Shown here: positions 15,719 to 17,491 of the stretch, piece by piece
How positions within the stretch are numbered: position 1 is the first letter of the stretch
How the letters are laid out: every line of letters begins with the position of its first letter
Assembly: GCF_049701115.1 (NCBI RefSeq)
Contig: NZ_JBNATX010000038.1
Span: 1-17,491 of the forward strand
Direction: 5' to 3'
Origin: Thermoanaerobacter sp049701115
GTDB lineage: Bacteria > Bacillota > Thermoanaerobacteria > Thermoanaerobacterales > Thermoanaerobacteraceae
DNA: 17,491 nucleotides
Made by a program: the position numbers and the translations under genes
The notes under the pieces: model-generated
What the model was told of the DNA's origin: nothing
Seen by the model: only the letters and a program-made list of their open reading frames with translations
Databases searched by the model: none

Positions 15719-16162
15719 ATGGCAATTGAAACATTTAAAGCAGTTTCACGAAAGTTGCCAGAAGGTTTAGCAGTTGAAAGTGAGGTAAGAGGCTTTAAGA
15801 TAGTGATGGATGAGCCAAAAGAATTAGGCGGTACAAATAAAGGGATGAATCCTGTGGAGGCATTGCTCTGCGCTTTGGGTTCTTGTCAAACAATTGTTGC
15901 TTCAGCTTTTGCAAAAGCAAAAGGGATAGACCTTAAAGATTTCTGGGTGGAATTAGAAGGTGACCTTGACACAGATGGATTTATGGGGAAACCTGGTGTA
16001 AGACCTGGTTTTCAGGAGATAAGGTTTAAGATGCACATAAAATCTAACTCGCCAAAAGAGAAAATAGAAGAGTTTGTTAAATTTATTGAAAATACCTGCC
16101 CAGTAGGTGATTCTCTCGCAAATCCCGTGAGGCTTGTATTATCTGATGTAGTAATTGAGTAA
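15719..16162 (+). CDS. OsmC/Ohr-family thiol peroxidase-like protein
   Basis: OsmC-family proteins are dimeric cysteine peroxidases that reduce organic hydroperoxides. Both redox cysteines seem present: Cys56 in LCALGSCQTIV and Cys127 in ENTCPVGDSLANP. NPVEALL before the first Cys supplies the usual Glu47. A third Cys (Cys51) lies nearby. The 147-residue length fits, and the sequence is closer to the YhfA-like OsmC branch than to Ohr. ATG 15719 has an AAGGAGGAG ribosome site. It follows the AhpD-like gene without an evident terminator between them, so the two are probably co-transcribed, and it is followed by a strong terminator. The activity is inferred from the family; the exact substrate is not known. 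Confidence 0.9.
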   Translation: MAIETFKAVSRKLPEGLAVESEVRGFKIVMDEPKELGGTNKGMNPVEALLCALGSCQTIVASAFAKAKGIDLKDFWVELEGDLDTDGFMGKPGVRPGFQEIRFKMHIKSNSPKEKIEEFVKFIENTCPVGDSLANPVRLVLSDVVIE

Positions 16163-16175
16163 ATATTGAGTAAAA

Positions 16176-16208
16176 ACCCGCTTTTTTGGCGGGTGATTTT
16201 TTATTTTT
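16176..16208 (+). terminator. Intrinsic terminator after the OsmC-like gene
   Basis: A 6-bp stem ACCCGC / GCGGGT with a seven-base T-rich loop is followed by GA and a run of eleven T broken by one A. It starts 13 bases after the stop codon and separates the redox genes from the aminotransferase gene. Confidence 0.85.
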
Positions 16209-16271
16209 AAAGGATTTTTAGTATTTTTGTAGAATAATAATAAAGGAATTTTATGAATAGGGGGATCAGAG

Positions 16272-17438
16272 ATGAACTTTGAAGACAGGATTGCCAAAAG
16301 AGCAAAGGCCATAGAAATATCCACAATTAGGTATTTTTTTAACATGGCTAGAGAAGTTGAAGGGGCGATTTCTCTTGCCATTGGAGAGCCAGATTTTGTA
16401 ACACCAGAGCACATAAGAAATGCGGCAAAAAAGGCTTTGGACGAAGGCATGACAGGGTACACTGTGAACGCAGGACTTATTGAGCTTAGAAGAGAAATTG
16501 CAGATTATCTAGAAAGAAGGTATAGCCTATCTTATGACCCTGAAAAAGAAATTTTAGTTACAATAGGGGCTACAGAAGCAATATATGTAGCTTTAAACAC
16601 CTTGGCAGAAGAAGGGGACGAAGTGCTAATACCAGAACCCTCTTTTGTAGCTTATCATCCCTGCACTGTTATAGCTGGAGCAAAATCAGTTTTTGTTCCC
16701 ACCTATGAAGAAGACGACTTTATATTAAGGGCAGATGTGCTGGAGAAATATATAACCGAAAGGTCAAAAGTCTTGATATTACCCTATCCAAACAATCCTA
16801 CAGGAGCAGTAATGCCAAAAGAGGCTTTAAAGGAGATAGCCAAAGTAGTAGAAAAATATGACCTTATTGTAGTAACAGATGAGATTTACTCCGAATTGGT
16901 ATACGGTGGATTTAAGCATACAAGTTTTGCCTCCCTGCCTGGCATGTGGGAAAGAACTATTACCATTAACGGATTTTCAAAATCTTACGCTATGACGGGA
17001 TGGCGTCTCGGGTATATAGCTGCTCCTGAGCATTTTACCAAACATATAGCTAAACTTCATCAATACGCTGTTACAGCTGCGGCTACAATGTGTCAGTATG
17101 CGGGAATTGAGGCAATCAAAAATGGGGATGAGGATATAATAAAAATGAGAGAAGAATATGACAGGAGGAGAAAGTTCTTACTTGAAAGCGTAAGGGAGAT
17201 GGGGCTTTCCTGTTTTGAGCCTAAAGGGGCATTTTACATATTCCCATCGATAAAAAGTACAGGGCTTACATCAATGGAATTTGCGAAAAGGCTTCTTTAT
17301 GAGGCGAAAGTTGCAGTTGTGCCGGGCAATGCCTTTGGGGAACATGGAGAAGGGTATGTGCGGCTGGCCTATGCCACATCAATGGAAAACTTAGAAGAAG
17401 CGGTAAAGAGGATGAAAGAATTTATGGCAAAACTTTAA
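16272..17438 (+). CDS. PLP-dependent class I/II aminotransferase (aspartate aminotransferase-like)
   Basis: This fold-type I aminotransferase of 388 residues has the normal subfamily length. The PLP lysine is Lys238 in GFSKSYAMTGWRLGY. Other cofactor and substrate residues are in YPNNPTGAV (Asn175), VTDEIYSELVY (Asp203), Arg245 and the C-terminal Arg364 in GYVRLAYA, which should bind the substrate carboxylate. Early signatures are LAIGEPDFVTP and GYTVNAGLIELRREIADYL. It resembles the AspC/PatA group of Firmicutes; substrates could be aspartate, aromatic amino acids or a diaminopimelate-related compound, and the sequence does not decide. ATG 16272 has an AGGGGGA ribosome site. The gene stands alone, with a terminator upstream and a hairpin downstream. 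No convincing promoter was found in the AT-rich gap before it. Confidence 0.93.
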   Translation: MNFEDRIAKRAKAIEISTIRYFFNMAREVEGAISLAIGEPDFVTPEHIRNAAKKALDEGMTGYTVNAGLIELRREIADYLERRYSLSYDPEKEILVTIGATEAIYVALNTLAEEGDEVLIPEPSFVAYHPCTVIAGAKSVFVPTYEEDDFILRADVLEKYITERSKVLILPYPNNPTGAVMPKEALKEIAKVVEKYDLIVVTDEIYSELVYGGFKHTSFASLPGMWERTITINGFSKSYAMTGWRLGYIAAPEHFTKHIAKLHQYAVTAAATMCQYAGIEAIKNGDEDIIKMREEYDRRRKFLLESVREMGLSCFEPKGAFYIFPSIKSTGLTSMEFAKRLLYEAKVAVVPGNAFGEHGEGYVRLAYATSMENLEEAVKRMKEFMAKL

Positions 17439-17442
17439 GGCT

Positions 17443-17485
17443 CTTTGTCAATAGTTGGGGTGGGTATTTTTTCTGAATGCCCACC
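17443..17485 (+). other. Conserved-motif hairpin after the aminotransferase gene
   Basis: CTTTGTCAATAGT (17443-17455) matches 12 of 13 bases of the motif at 40-52. It is followed by an 8-bp stem GGTGGGTA / TGCCCACC (17459-17485, one G-T pair) with an eleven-base T-rich loop. There is no T-run after the stem, so it is not a standard terminator. It could be a dispersed repeat, the edge of a mobile element cut by the window end, or a terminator variant. Confidence 0.45.
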
Positions 17486-17491
17486 TATAAA

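Noticed and set aside
16139..16462. 107-codon open frame on the - strand across the osmC terminator and aminotransferase start
   Set aside because: It runs through a terminator and antisense to a conserved gene, and the product shows no family features.
17439..17491. Terminal inverted repeat of an insertion sequence at the right edge
   Set aside because: Only a hairpin is visible; no transposase sequence or target duplication lies in the window, so a mobile element cannot be supported.

Overview
The window looks like chromosomal DNA of a low-GC, thermophilic, anaerobic Firmicute, most probably Thermoanaerobacter or a close relative. The pointers are strong Shine-Dalgarno sequences of the AGGAGG type, heavy use of AGA/AGG and ATA codons, a split glycine decarboxylase (gcvPA/gcvPB), a tandem glycine riboswitch and a xylose-type sugar uptake locus. 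The genus is inferred from overall resemblance; no search was run.

Positions 1-9440 hold a sugar sensing and uptake locus on the + strand. A good promoter (102-130) drives a membrane-anchored ribose-type binding protein (169-1176), a LytS/YesM-type sensor kinase (1190-2713), a YesN/AraC-type response regulator (2691-4268) and a second anchored binding protein closely resembling E. coli XylF (4272-5354). After a weak terminator or attenuator and a purine-rich leader comes the transporter: a ChvE/XylF-like lipoprotein, a double ATPase and a permease (5524-9407). This resembles the XylFII-LytS-YesN/xylFGH arrangement described in Clostridium beijerinckii, but here two different anchored binding proteins bracket the kinase and regulator. 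The likely flow is: extracellular sugar is bound by one or both anchored proteins, LytS is activated, YesN is phosphorylated, and transporter transcription follows.

Positions 9461-14120 hold the glycine cleavage operon on the - strand, in transcription order gcvT-gcvH-gcvPA-gcvPB. It converges on xylH across a shared two-way terminator. A tandem glycine riboswitch with a terminator expression platform lies in its leader and should switch the operon on when glycine is abundant. No L protein (lpd) gene is present here.

Positions 14050-16210, on the + strand, hold a lipoate-protein ligase divergent from the gcv operon, then an AhpD-like CxxC protein and an OsmC-like thiol peroxidase. The gcv and ligase promoters appear to be interleaved. 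GcvH, the ligase, AhpD and OsmC all belong to families tied to lipoyl groups, which suggests (as inference) a lipoyl-centred neighbourhood linking one-carbon metabolism and peroxide defence.

Positions 16272-17438 encode a PLP-dependent class I aminotransferase. The last 53 bases carry a hairpin preceded by a short motif that also precedes the terminator at the left edge of the window. The two longest gaps without a gene are 13766-14152 (riboswitch and promoters) and 15134-15323 (promoter-like and hairpin sequence).
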